Positions 26,058-36,700 of a stretch of DNA of 64,000 nucleotides are shown here, one piece after another. Each line of letters starts with the position of its first letter. Position 1 is the stretch's first letter. Made by a program: the position numbers and the translations under genes. The DNA comes from Botryosphaeria dothidea (lineage: Eukaryota; Ascomycota; Dothideomycetes; Botryosphaeriales; Botryosphaeriaceae): assembly GCA_011503125.2 (NCBI GenBank), contig WWBZ02000001.1, positions 2,046,001-2,110,000 of the forward strand, given 5' to 3'. Below the pieces are notes generated by a model. It was not told where the DNA came from. It ran no database searches and saw nothing but the letters and a program-made list of their open reading frames with translations.

Positions 26058-27242
26058 GGTTGGCGCGGGAGGTGGATTGGAAGCGGTGGTGCGGGCGGTG
26101 ATGGTAGTGCGATATGACTGCGCTCGCGGAGGAAGTCGCTGCGGCGGTGATGGTTTTTCGTTCGCAGGGACGAGGACGAAGCGATTGACGCAGGCGGACC
26201 GCAGCAGCGGGTTGAGTGGGCACACGCAGGCGTGGTGTGGAGATGGCGCGGGCTCGGAGGTGGTGGTGTGGGTTGAGGCGGGAGTGGGCGAGTCGTGGGC
26301 GGGAAAGTCAAGGCACGGCGTCCAGATTTAAAACAGAGCCGCAGCTTTGTTTCGTCGGAGATGTAGGGACCCGGGCTTATTATAAAACGGCAGCACAGGC
26401 ACAAGCCGGATGGGAGAAAAGAGATTGGTGCCAAGGGAAATGGGCTTTCAGAAAAAAAGTCGACGAGAGGTCTCGCGATTGCTGAGCCGGGGTCATGATA
26501 ATGGGGAATCGGGTGGCGCTACAACAGATGCACTCCAGGGGGCACCTCAGGAACTCAGGGCGGTGAGACACCCGCGCTTTCACATGCAGGAACCCACCAG
26601 CCAAACATGTGCCTGGAGATGACCCGCCGCCCATTGCCGCCCTGGCGCCGCCAACCGCTGCCACTCTCCGGCAACAACTTATCCTCGTCCCCCACACTGC
26701 GCGCCGTTGGCCTTGAACCACAAACACGTGGTGGTCAGCTCATTGTGCGCCCATCCACAACGCCTCATCACCCACTTCGTCAACCTGCCGATCGACTTCT
26801 CACAAAATCGTCGCACTCATTGGCGCAAGAGTCATGGTCGCCAGTAATCAATTTTCGAAAATTTTTTGTTCGTCTGTCCAGCGGGCGGCTCGACTGCTGT
26901 CCGCGCCGCCCATCGAAAAAGGGGGTTATTACTATTATACACTTTCTATACAAGTGCTTATTACTATACGTTCCTTCTTTTGTGCGTCATTGCTGCGACG
27001 TTGTAGGAGAGCTGCCGCGACAATCCAGTATTGTGCGGCCGTGAGAGGATGTAGAGGAAGGTAAAGGAGAAAATTTAATGGGAATCAAAAATCGTCAGTG
27101 AGGAGGAAAGGGCGTCGCTTGCCCTCCAATGTCAGCAAATGCTTGCAACGGTGCCGCTCAAGAAAAAAAAAAAAAAGAACGCCTACGAATCGCCTGTGCT
27201 ATGCATCAACGACTTCGCTCACCCGCTCGCTCGCGCAGCAAG
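26058..27242. other. Intergenic: ERG1 promoter and 3' flank of next gene
   Basis: About 1.2 kb. It is the upstream region of ERG1 (minus strand) and the 3' flank of the membrane protein gene that ends at 27243. An A14 run lies at about 27163-27176. No gene is supported. Confidence 0.55.
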
Positions 27243-28955
27243 TTATATTGCCGTGCCCACCTCGCTGACCCGCACGCTCATCCTCTTCTTGTACGGATTG
27301 GGCGATGCAAGCGGCGTTGCAAGCGGCGACGGCACCTCTACGATCGTTGAGTGTCTCGGGATCGCCAGCGTCTCCGTCCGCGCCACCTCGTAGCCATAGC
27401 TTGCTTCAGGTCCCGCCATCGACTGTGAATGGCGGTAGTAGGCGTCAAAGAATTCGCTGAACCTATCTTTGCTGGCCGTGTTCGGCGACGGAGGCGGCAT
27501 CAGTGAGTTCGCACCGACGCTGTGTCTGCGGCTGGCTGCGCTGTCACTACGTGCGAGGCCAATCTTGCTGGCCGCAGAAGCCTCGTGCGTGAGGGTTTCA
27601 ATGCTAGACACCGACGATCGCCGGCGGGAGTTTGTGCTGTACTCGCTTGCACTCATGCTCACATCACGGCTATGCGTCGGCACGTAGACTGTAGGCTGAA
27701 GAGTGTAGGTTTCAAGTTCAGGCGCAAGAGTTGGAACCTCAGGTACTCCTTCCTCGTCCTCGGCTCCTGCAGGCGGATTAGTACAACGGACCGTTGAAAA
27801 TGGATGCATATCGGATGACTCACTGGTTCGACGGCTCCAGGTCGACGAGTAGGAGCCTTTCCGGGAATGACGCTCACGAGGCTCGGCGGGGAAGATCGAG
27901 CGTGCCTCATCCCTTGAACGCCGGGGAATGTAGGTCGTCGGAGATACCTTGCCAGGGGACGGAGAAGGAGAGGCAGATCGTGCAGGTGACGAAGGGTTGC
28001 TTCTCACCGAGGGAGCACCCATGGTGTAATCCAGAGAAACAGCCACTGATTGTGCATTTGCCCCAATGCTATTTGCGTCTTCCGGCCTCCACGAAATGCG
28101 TGAGACGCTTTCCACGACAGGCAGCTGTGGTGCGTTGGGTTGGTAGACCGAGGGGCGAAGAAGCTCAGGCGACCTGGGGCTCTCACTCTCTAGCTCAGAG
28201 ACAGGCGATACGCGTATAGCCGGTGACCTAAGGGGGGTTCTCGGCGATCTGGGGGAGTGTTGCTCATACGGTGCCACCGGGGACTCGGGCTCGACGGGAG
28301 AAGAAGGCTGCTGAACCGTAACCTCGACGGCACCGTGGTTCTTCCTGCCGTTAAGCTCCGCTTGCGAGGGCTCCAGCCTCAGAGTGAGCGGGGGGTTCCT
28401 GCGCGGCGGCGACGAAGGAGCCTTCGGAGGAGCCTCTCCAGAAGTGTTCCTAGTATGGGGCAGATGCGTAACGCTTGTTGCCGGAGAAATGAGTTTGGGT
28501 GTTGGAGAAGCGGCGCTGCCGATCAAGGTATTGGTGCTGATGGAAGGATGCCTGGACGAGCCGCCCATAGAAGAGGGCGCGGGAGAACTCGGACGCGATT
28601 GGGCAACGCCGCCATAGTATCCTGCTTCCAGCGCTCTGATTCCAAACAAATCGCCTTCATCCCTTGCCCTTTCATTTAGGGCTAAATGGTCCGTCTCTTC
28701 CCTGTTTTGCTCTGATTTGAGCGCAATGTGCTTCTTCAACCTGCACGCGTCGTCAGTATAACCAAGGTGTGATCACAGGGTGTTTGCTTACTGTTTCCTG
28801 TTGTAGAGCACTTTGATGAGGCCAGCCACAATTGTAAGTACCAGCAAACAGGCAAAAACCAGACTGTAGGTCCCGTTAGCGACGACACAAGAGTGGCTGC
28901 TGCTGCGCACGCACAAGTACTTCCATGCCAAGCCAAGGCTTCCAAACCAGCCCAT
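27243..28955 (-). CDS. Single-span membrane protein with long Ser/Pro-rich tail
   Basis: Function not recognised. Exons 28955-28792 and 28740-27243, joined across a 51-nt GTAAGC...GTGCAG intron, give 553 aa. The N-terminus MGWFGSLGLAWKYLCVRSSS is followed by one hydrophobic segment (YSLVFACLLVLTIVAGLI, about residues 33-50) and then positive residues KVLYNRKQLKKH, predicting N-out/C-in topology by the positive-inside rule. The remaining ~490 residues are Ser/Pro/Thr-rich and probably disordered. They contain many SP and RRxS-type sites (likely phosphorylated), repeated SPRSP-type motifs and a conserved-looking FSEFFDAYYRHSQ near the C-terminus. A plasma-membrane or ER scaffold is possible but is inference. 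The model is supported by frame and good splice sites. Confidence 0.72.
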
Positions 28956-31206
28956 GATTAGAATTAGATATAAGAGTCAAAACGACGAAAGATCGGCGTG
29001 CTGCTGGACAGCTAGATTTCGGGACAATGATCCGGATGGGAAAGACGGCGGTCGGGGATATGGGGTATAAAGAACGACAATGGCAGCAGAGGCAGTCAAG
29101 CTCTGCTTGACCAAAGAGAACGAGAGAGAGTCAGGTCCGGTGGAGGGGAACGGGGAGGGGCGAACAAGGGCCTGACGGTCAGGCTGGCGGGTAATGCCTT
29201 CTATAGTAGTGTGACAGGGCGAGCCCTCGCGAAAGGTTCCAAAAAGGGCTACCGGGAGATCTACCAGGTCGTTTCGGGGGCTTGGCTATAGCTGAAACGT
29301 TTTAAGTATCCTGACTTGTGGGCAGGTGTACGCGCAAACCCCGGCCTGGTGTCGGCGGCGAAAGAAGCAAAGCACCCGGGATGCCGGGAGAAGGGGAGAG
29401 AGAGAGAAGGGCAGTGAGAGCAGAACAGCAACAAGCGCATAGCATGCATATACCACAAGAGACGGCACAGAGATCTGGAGACGGCGGAAGGATGGTGAGC
29501 GATCGGCGAGGCCCAGAAGCGGCGGTCGGGACCAATCCTCCAAGCCATGGTGAAGATGCTGCGCTGGACTCGAGAAGCCGGCGACGGCACTTCACGTCGA
29601 TAGCGGGCGGAAGAAGGAGGAAGGCTCCCTGCAACGGGAGTAGTACACGGAGCGCATGCTCGACCGGACTGGTGCCAAGAAGGGTGCGTTGCATGACTGA
29701 GGCCATATCGGGGCCTTCACTAAGCGATGGATGGGTTGACTGTTGTGGTGAGTTGCCCGATGGAGTATCGGCTTGCCAGAATCGGGCAGTAGGACCAGCC
29801 AGGTTCCTGGCTAGGCGGTGCAGCGGGCCTGGCACGTCGGCTTGCTCGGCCATAAGAAAATGGGCGAGGGTTCAAGCTCGTCTTGGTGGTCCACATGGCG
29901 ACCTGTCTAAGGCAGCGCTGACAGATTTCGAAACGATAGGGACCCTCTTAGCTCGCAGAGGAGCGCGCGACGGCAGCGGACAGGCGGGCGATCAGAGGCC
30001 GCAGGACGACAGCAGGAGGCAGCAGCTGGCCGCGCCGCGGGTGGGTGGAGCCGCAAGCGAGGAGGAGATGCGCGTGAGGCCGCGGAAGCGCTGGTGATGG
30101 GCGCGCGAGGTGGGCGAGCAGGGTCGGATGCAGCCGTGTGCGCGATGATTTGCCGTCGACGAGAGAGATGGCAGGGGGATACGGCCAGGAACAGGCTTAG
30201 CGCGGCGCAGAAGAGCTTGGAGCAATCAAACCACGGGCCGCTTTGGGGGGGAGGGGTGGCGAAAAATAGCAGCACACGTCGTTCTGGCTGTCATGGCGCT
30301 CCCGCAAAGATTCGCGAGATCACCACCACCGCAAGTCCCAGTGCGCCCTCACGTTTCACCTCGCGCCAGAACGCACTTCTGAGACGGCCGGTTCTGCCCC
30401 TCACGAGGCTGTGTTCTCCGTCACCGACAGCAACGCAAGCCAGCCCGGACTTCAGTGCCGCACGCGGTCGGCACCGAGCCCTTCGCCTGCACGGCTCACA
30501 GCATCGCGTCACTCGTTACCAGCGCATTCGTACTCGTCCCGCTCGCTATGCTGAATTCCCCGGTACGAGAGCCAAGCCCGCCGCCGCCCACGCTCCGGCC
30601 GAGACGGCGCCATGCAAACTCACCTGCGGACGATGGCACCGAGGCTGCTGGGGCGTGAAGGTTAATTGCATTCTCCGCACCCAACGCCAGCCTCGTACGC
30701 CAATGGGGATGTTTGTTTGCTCCTCCAACCACCTGCCTGCCTGCCGCATGACTCCTACGTAATGCACGACCGACGCCGACGCCACACGTGCAATCCATCC
30801 GCCGGCCTTATAGCACTTGCAGTTCCGCTCCACCTCCACTGTTTTAGTCTCCTTTTCATTGCCGGCCGCGTGCGCGGCTCGTCCCTGCGCGTCGTAGTCG
30901 CCTTCGCTTACCGCCGGCCCCGTGTGCCCGTTCTCGATTCGACCCCCGCAAATTTTTTCGGCCTCTTCCACGCAACGCTCGCCGATCCAGCATGGCGTTC
31001 CAGCCTTTGGCCTGCATTATTCTTCGCCGGTCCGAATTTTTACAGCCACAATCCTCGCTGCAGGAGCAAAAAGGTTATCCCACTCTTGACAGCCGCTTCC
31101 CGCCCCTGACCATTATTCCGCTCTCCCCTGGATACAAACAACCCCGTCTTAAGGAACACTGAAAAGCAAAAAGGAAGGATGTACACTGGACTTTAACCAG
31201 AATTAA
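28956..31206. other. 2.3-kb intergenic stretch with no protein gene
   Basis: Upstream region of the membrane protein gene, then GC-rich DNA with overlapping open frames on both strands (29302-30762) that show no motif. A TTTTT Pol III terminator for the tRNA lies at 31168-31172 (read on the minus strand). Confidence 0.5.
31168..31172 (-). terminator. Pol III T-run terminator downstream of tRNA-Ala
   Basis: TTTTT on the minus strand, 35 nt after the tRNA discriminator base; the first T-run of five or more downstream of the gene. Confidence 0.55.
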
Positions 31207-31375
31207 TGGATCCGCCGGGAATCGAACCCGGGACCACTCCCAAATTAGCTCAAATCAGCCCAGATTACAAGCCGGGGTGTCCCGTGCTAAGGGAGTATTA
31301 TACTGTTCACTTGTTAGTGTTGTGTTCGGCACCGCATCAGTGTCAGGGAAGACCTACCCACTAAACCACAGACCC
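31207..31375 (-). tRNA. tRNA-Ala (AGC) with two interruptions
   Basis: Removing 31353-31300 (54 nt) and 31284-31243 (42 nt) leaves a 73-nt cloverleaf. The acceptor stem GGGTCTG/CGGATCC includes the G3:U70 alanine identity pair. The D arm is GTTT/GAAT with loop AGTGGGTA. The anticodon stem CTCCC/GGGAG is perfect with loop TTAGCAT (anticodon AGC). The T arm CCGGG TTCGATT CCCGG is perfect; discriminator is A73. A box TGGTTTAGTGGG and B box GGTTCGATTCC both match consensus. The 42-nt intron sits at the canonical 37/38 site. The 54-nt insert lies between positions 22 and 23 in the D arm, where nuclear tRNA introns are not expected; it starts GTCTTC and has CACTAAC near its end. It may be a true second intron or a disabling insertion. 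Confidence 0.8.
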
Positions 31376-31803
31376 ATGCTGTTTGATGTAAATTTTACGG
31401 CATGTAAACAAGATGTAGCTTATGATCAACCAGGGCATCGAAGAAGCGGCCACTAGGTAAGAATGGTAAATGTTCCCCGTAGACTTCTCATACCTCTTGA
31501 ACTATGTTCATAAATTCAACGTGTGATGTACTATCAATTGGTGCAGTGGTGATCGCAGATACTTGGCGCAGTCCAGAGAAAGGGCGAAGTGTTTCATGAG
31601 CTAATCACGCGGCAGGAAGACGTAGATGCATTCTCCTCGTGAGCCCACGGGCTGCGTGATGAAATCTAATGACACACCCAAAACCCCCCAAGCCCGCCAT
31701 TCAAAGCAAAAAAAAAACCCCCCTTTTGGCCGTGACGTCGGACCAGCCGGACATCTATGGCCCATCTAATCATCCACCTCAACCCGACCTCCCTGTCTCC
31801 ATC
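31376..31803. other. Intergenic: 5' flank of tRNA and 3' flank of next gene
   Basis: About 430 bp, AT-richer than its neighbours. An A9-C6 homopolymer run lies near 31710-31723. No gene seen. Confidence 0.55.
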
Positions 31804-32487
31804 TCACTCCTCCTCGTCGTAATCGGGAAGATCCGCCTCTTCCCCACCCGTAACTCCCTCTCCTCCCTCGCTCGCCCTCTCCCTGTCCCTCCTCTCCATC
31901 TCTCTCGCCGCCTGCATCAGGCCCAGAGTCCGGGCACTCAACCACTCATCCACCCCTTCCTCGTCGTCGTCGTCGTCGCTCTCTGGCGGGCAAACTACCA
32001 ACCTAGGCGGCACCCTACCCGTCCTCCTTCCCCTCTCCCCAATCCTCACCGCGTCACCCCACAGACAACGAAACAGCAACGGCCAAGTAGCAGGGCCAGG
32101 CGCAGCAGCCCCACCGACACCTAGACGACCGGAAGCCGACTCCGCAGAACCAACCGGGGCGGCAAGAAGACGGCGAGACGACGGCGACGGCCTCGGCCTC
32201 GGCGACAGGGCGGCAAAGCCGGTTCGGCAGCCGACCGCCTTCCACTCCGAAAGCAGCCGGGCGCAATGCTTCCGGCCGCGCGTGATGCAGGCCGGCTCCT
32301 CGTCCGTGTCGCAGCGGGCGGTGCGCTTGCGCTTGTTGACGCCCTGCCCGGCGGACTGGGCGCGCGCGGGCAGCTCCGGGCTGGGAGGCGACGGGAGAGT
32401 GGTGGTGTTGGTGACTGGACCAGCCGGTGGTCAGTTGATGGGTGGGAGCATATACTGCTCAATCAGGTTTGACGCTTGGGCCGACAT
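31804..32487 (-). CDS. Hypothetical protein with acidic C-terminus
   Basis: Not recognised. The frame from ATG 32487 (MSAQASNLIE) contains one in-frame TGA, but a 75-nt intron (32455-32381, GTATATG donor, CTGAC branch motif, CCCAG acceptor) removes it and keeps the frame. Exons 32487-32456 and 32380-31804 then give 202 aa. Visible parts: a basic KRKRTAR patch, a Cys-containing EEPACITRGRKHCARLLSEW segment, an Ala/Pro/Ser-rich middle, WPLLFRCLWGDAVRIG, then an acidic ESDDDDDEEGVDEW block and a charged helix ending DLPDYDEEE. Codon use is GC-rich and coding-like. The mix of basic patch and acidic tail would suit a nuclear protein, but no function can be assigned. Confidence 0.55.
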
Positions 32488-33746
32488 GTTGTGAGTTGTT
32501 TGTTGAGGGGTGGTGGATCAAGAGGTGGCGCGGAGAGCCGTTGTACAGGTCGCCGAGGAAAGGAAGAAGGATCGAGGAGCGGAGCTGAATATAAGGTAAC
32601 CGAAAGTGAAAGCATATTGAGGCGTGTGGGACAATGGAAACATTAGAAATAATAGGCCGAAGTGGCAGGTGCGCATTCGAGTGGAGATGTGAAGTGACCC
32701 TCAATAGAGACAATGGGAAGAGGATGAGCGATAATCCGAGTTTTCGGGTGAATGAACGCTGGCGTCACTCATCGAGAAAACGGCTGCCATATGGAAGAGG
32801 AACCAAATCTAGAGTTTCTTGCAGATCTCTGTGCTCTTAAGCAATGATCGAAAGACGAGCGAACGAGCGTCTAAAGCCCCTCCCAACCTCCTCTCCCTAG
32901 CCCATGTACCCAGAAGTCAAGTAACACGCCCGTTTCTCGAACACACGAAAAGAAATCCCCCATGCCAGCCTGATAAAAACGAACTCGCTTCCCCTGTCAT
33001 CCAGCAACTCATTTGCCTTTATGCTGTCCCAGTCTCGCCATTGGTTCAACGAAGAAAGAGCCAGATGAATGAATGAACCATGATAAGAGCGCTCAACCCT
33101 AGTGTAAAGAAGAAGGAACCCCCATGAACTGAGAAATGATTCCGCCGTTACTACCTTGTCCCAAATTTTTGTAAGAAGCTTTCTTACCCATTTTACCCAT
33201 CGCCGTCGCCATGCATAAGAAAAGAATGGTCGTCACTAGACCCCGTTGAATACCCATTCGCTGGATTTGTTCACTGAAAACCCAAAGTATGAAAAAGGAA
33301 AGAAAGAAAAGGCCCATACTACAAGAAATCCTTCCCGCCATGCAAAGCCTGTTTCTGCTCACGAGCAACTGCCAGAGCGTGAAGCAATGTCTGCCAATGC
33401 TGGCAAATTGTCAAAACCCAGTCATTATCATCTGATTATAGCCTGAAGCAGAGAGCTATGTCAATCATCCCACCGTGTCTCCAATACGCCAATTCGCCAA
33501 CTGAGGCCTGTGCCTTCGCGACAAGAAGTTCGAGCTCGTATGGGAATACCGGGGCGTGGTGGTGCCAATTGACCCCGTCGTTCAAACGGCTTCGACGTCG
33601 TTGTCCGTGTATTCCAGTTCCTCGTCTCCCGAGAAAGCTGTTGTTGCTCGAGCGTTAGTTGCATTTTGAGTTTTCTTTCTTTCTTGGGTTGAGGAGAGAG
33701 TGTTGATGAGAACGTGCTGAGTGGGTCTTGGTCTCCCGTGGTATGC
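32488..33746. other. Intergenic: promoter of hypothetical gene, 3' flank of UBP gene
   Basis: About 1.26 kb. An 89-codon minus-strand ORF at 33099-33368 encodes hydrophobic sequence, but its codon use is T-rich and UTR-like, so I do not call it. Nothing else stands out. Confidence 0.5.
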
Positions 33747-36700
33747 TCAGAAGCCCGCCAACCGCTCATACCCATCTGCATGATCATACTTACTCGATTC
33801 GTACTCATCGCTCTCAGGCCACTCCCTCAAAATTCTATCCGTCGCAAGGCTTCTCTGTATAAGATCCTGAAGATCAGGTTCGGGAATCGCCTGCGGATAC
33901 ACGTTATGCAGAGTTCTGATGTATCGATGGCAATCGTGCACGAGGGCGCATAGAGGCTCGATGAAGTTCCTTGAGACATCCTCCTCTCTTTGGAAGCGAA
34001 CCATGCGCTCGTAACCGAGGCGTATTATGTCCTGCGCGACACGGGCGCGTGCACCGAGGCCAGCTTCGGTATCAAAATCTGGTCTCGAAGTAGGCCGAAC
34101 AGGCGGAGTTTCAGTGATCAGCCTCTTTGCGAGGTTCAGAGCGGATGCCTGGATATCAGAATCATCGAAGCATACAAGTCTGACGGCCCAGACGTGTGCA
34201 TGCTCGACGACTTGGATGTAGAAGAAACCCGGATACTTGAGGCCCCAATGCTCGTTGCGGAGATTCACGAGATTGGTGATGAAGCTGCAGAATGTCTCCC
34301 CAAGCAGCTGTTTCTCCAGGACCATGCATTTAACAATGTCCTCGATCATCAATAATGCGTCCCTTGGCTTAGGAGCAACCCAACAATAGTACACGGCACC
34401 CATGACAAATGGCGCGCTGATGTGAGGCATGAGAAGCTCAACACCTTCGTGAACGGTGACGTGGATGGCGCGCATATGGCCTGCATCTGGTTCCACCGCC
34501 ATCATCAATTTGATGATTTCTCCAGGAACGAATGGCCGAGTCGAAGACATGTCCCAGGTCTCGAGGAGACGGTTGAGAACGGTAAGACAATTGTTATCTT
34601 CATCCCACCTGTAGAAGAGAGTCCGCTCAGGATGAGTGAAAGGGAACTTTTGAGTCTCGGAATCAGAGAATGAACGGATGCGTTCGACGGTGTTGGGAAC
34701 CAGCTCGGCTTCCAAGTCGATGTACGAGACCATGCGCCCTACAAAAGTCGTCAATTCGGCAAAAGACGGCTTACAACTCTTCCTTAAGAGGACTTGTCTG
34801 AGCTGTGGATAGCGCTGGGCCATTTCTGCGACTGAATCGACGTGGTATATCTCAAGACACGCCTTAAGGAATCCGTAATCCAGGAGAAGCGCGACCTCAT
34901 GCAGACCAAAATCGAGAAGGGCAAGAAGAAACTTGAAGTACATGTCCCACACACGCTGTGTAATGTCCAGACCACGAGGGCAGTAGCGGAGATCCGGAAA
35001 CATCAATTTCATGCGCATGAGGATCTTGTTCACAGCTCCATCTTTGCCGTCTTCGAATGCCTGCTCAAGGTCTTGTTGGTTCCCATCGAGCCCATACCTC
35101 GAGGGATCACGGCTGCGAAGCTCCTTTAATGATTCGACGATGAAGCAACCAATCTGGAAACCGACTGGATTGCCATTGTCGACCTGGTGTGAGAAGATGA
35201 ACCAGTCAGACAATGCTTGATCGTGATTGCTGATCCAATCAAGCGCCAGCTTTGTGCACTCTGTGCAAGGGTAGATCGTCCTCTTCAAGTCAATCATAAT
35301 CTTATTTAGCTCTTCCGCATCTTGTCCACGGCCGATCACTTCGTGGGTATGTTTTAAGCTCATGTCGATGACGCTGCTCTCAAGAGCATGGTCCTCCGTA
35401 CAGACACCTTTGTTGACCATGCGCATCTGCGGGATCATCCGGCGGAGAAAGGTGGCATGTGCCTGGTCGAACATGCAATATTCCCGGATGTAACGCTCAT
35501 TCGAGTCTGCGATAGAGTGTTCAAGCTCCTTGGGCATCTTTGCGATAGGATTCAGCGATTGTGGAGCGCGAAGGACGTTCGTGCCGTCTTTGTCGATAGA
35601 AGAGGCACGCTGATACAGGAGCATGTAAGCAGAGGTGTGCCTGCCGTTCCCACCGTAACACTCCGATTCGACTTTGCTGAGGTCCTGTTCAGTGACGGTA
35701 TCATCGTTGAATTTTATCCATCGTGAAGAGCCCTTGTCGTCGGGCCGAACGCGGATGTAGGACCAATAATGGCCCTGTTCAACGCCTCCCGCGTGAACAA
35801 GGATACCAACAAGCTCGAAGAAATCGTCCTCGATGGGCTTCTCTGGATCACTGAGGTACTCCACCTTGTATGGACTCATGTTGATGCGTGACGGGAAGCG
35901 GAAGTAATCGTTGATCTTGCTCCGAGTCAGTGTAAAGGGATCGAAGTCGAAGCGTTTGAGGTGAACAATCAAGTTGTCGGGGACGCTTTGAAGACAAGTG
36001 CGCTTGACAGCGTTGACGAGACGTCCACCGCAAGGCTCGCATTTGTACTTGTTCTCGCCCTCCAAACTTTCACCCTCGACGTAGGCCCTTAGACTGTCCT
36101 CTAAGGTCTCCTTGCCTTTCACCTCCAGAGGCAGATTGAACAATGTCTCAGTGGTCTCCGAGACGTGCTGGCAATCCTTCGATTTTATCTGATTGACAGA
36201 GCGACCGCCGTAGAAGTTCCGCAGCCGCTGCTTCTCCCCAGGAGAACGCAGCTCGCTCTCGAGCTGATCCATCAGTAAGCGGAAGAACTCCTCGGTATCC
36301 ATTTGGATTGCGACATTAATGGGTTTCTTGTCCGTGCCACGAACGCAATTAGCAAAGGGCTTCATGTCAACCGATCTCCCATAGCTGCTCTGCATGGTGG
36401 CGAAAAGTTCTTGCATGGCTTTCAATAAACCATCGTCAGTCCCGCTCTCGGCCTCGAAAACAAATTTCCTGAATTCGATGTCCATGAAGAGCTGCGTCAT
36501 CATAGAGTTCATGTAACACAGTGCTTGTGGATTCTCAAGGCCCACGTAGCCGGTCTCGGAACGAAGGTCCCTTGACCCGCCTAGAATATATTCATCTTCA
36601 TCATGGTCGAGACAGTCCTCAAAGAGCTCCCGATTGAGGTCGATTATTCGCTTGTAGACAGCCGGATCCTCGCAGAGAGCCGTGATCAAATCGTAAAGCA

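Noticed and set aside
25167..26117. 316-codon plus-strand ORF
   Set aside because: Lies fully antisense to ERG1, whose motifs are unambiguous; high GC makes the opposite strand open.
29302..30762. ORFs of 183-259 codons on both strands
   Set aside because: Overlapping, Arg/Ser/Gly-rich, no motif; lies in a promoter-like region.
32434..32436. In-frame TGA as evidence for a pseudogene
   Set aside because: A 75-nt intron with good donor, branch motif and acceptor removes it and keeps the frame.
33099..33368. 89-codon hydrophobic minus-strand ORF downstream of the UBP gene
   Set aside because: T-rich DNA yields hydrophobic codons; codon use is UTR-like and an internal GTAGTA...TTTCAG segment may be noise. 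No family match.
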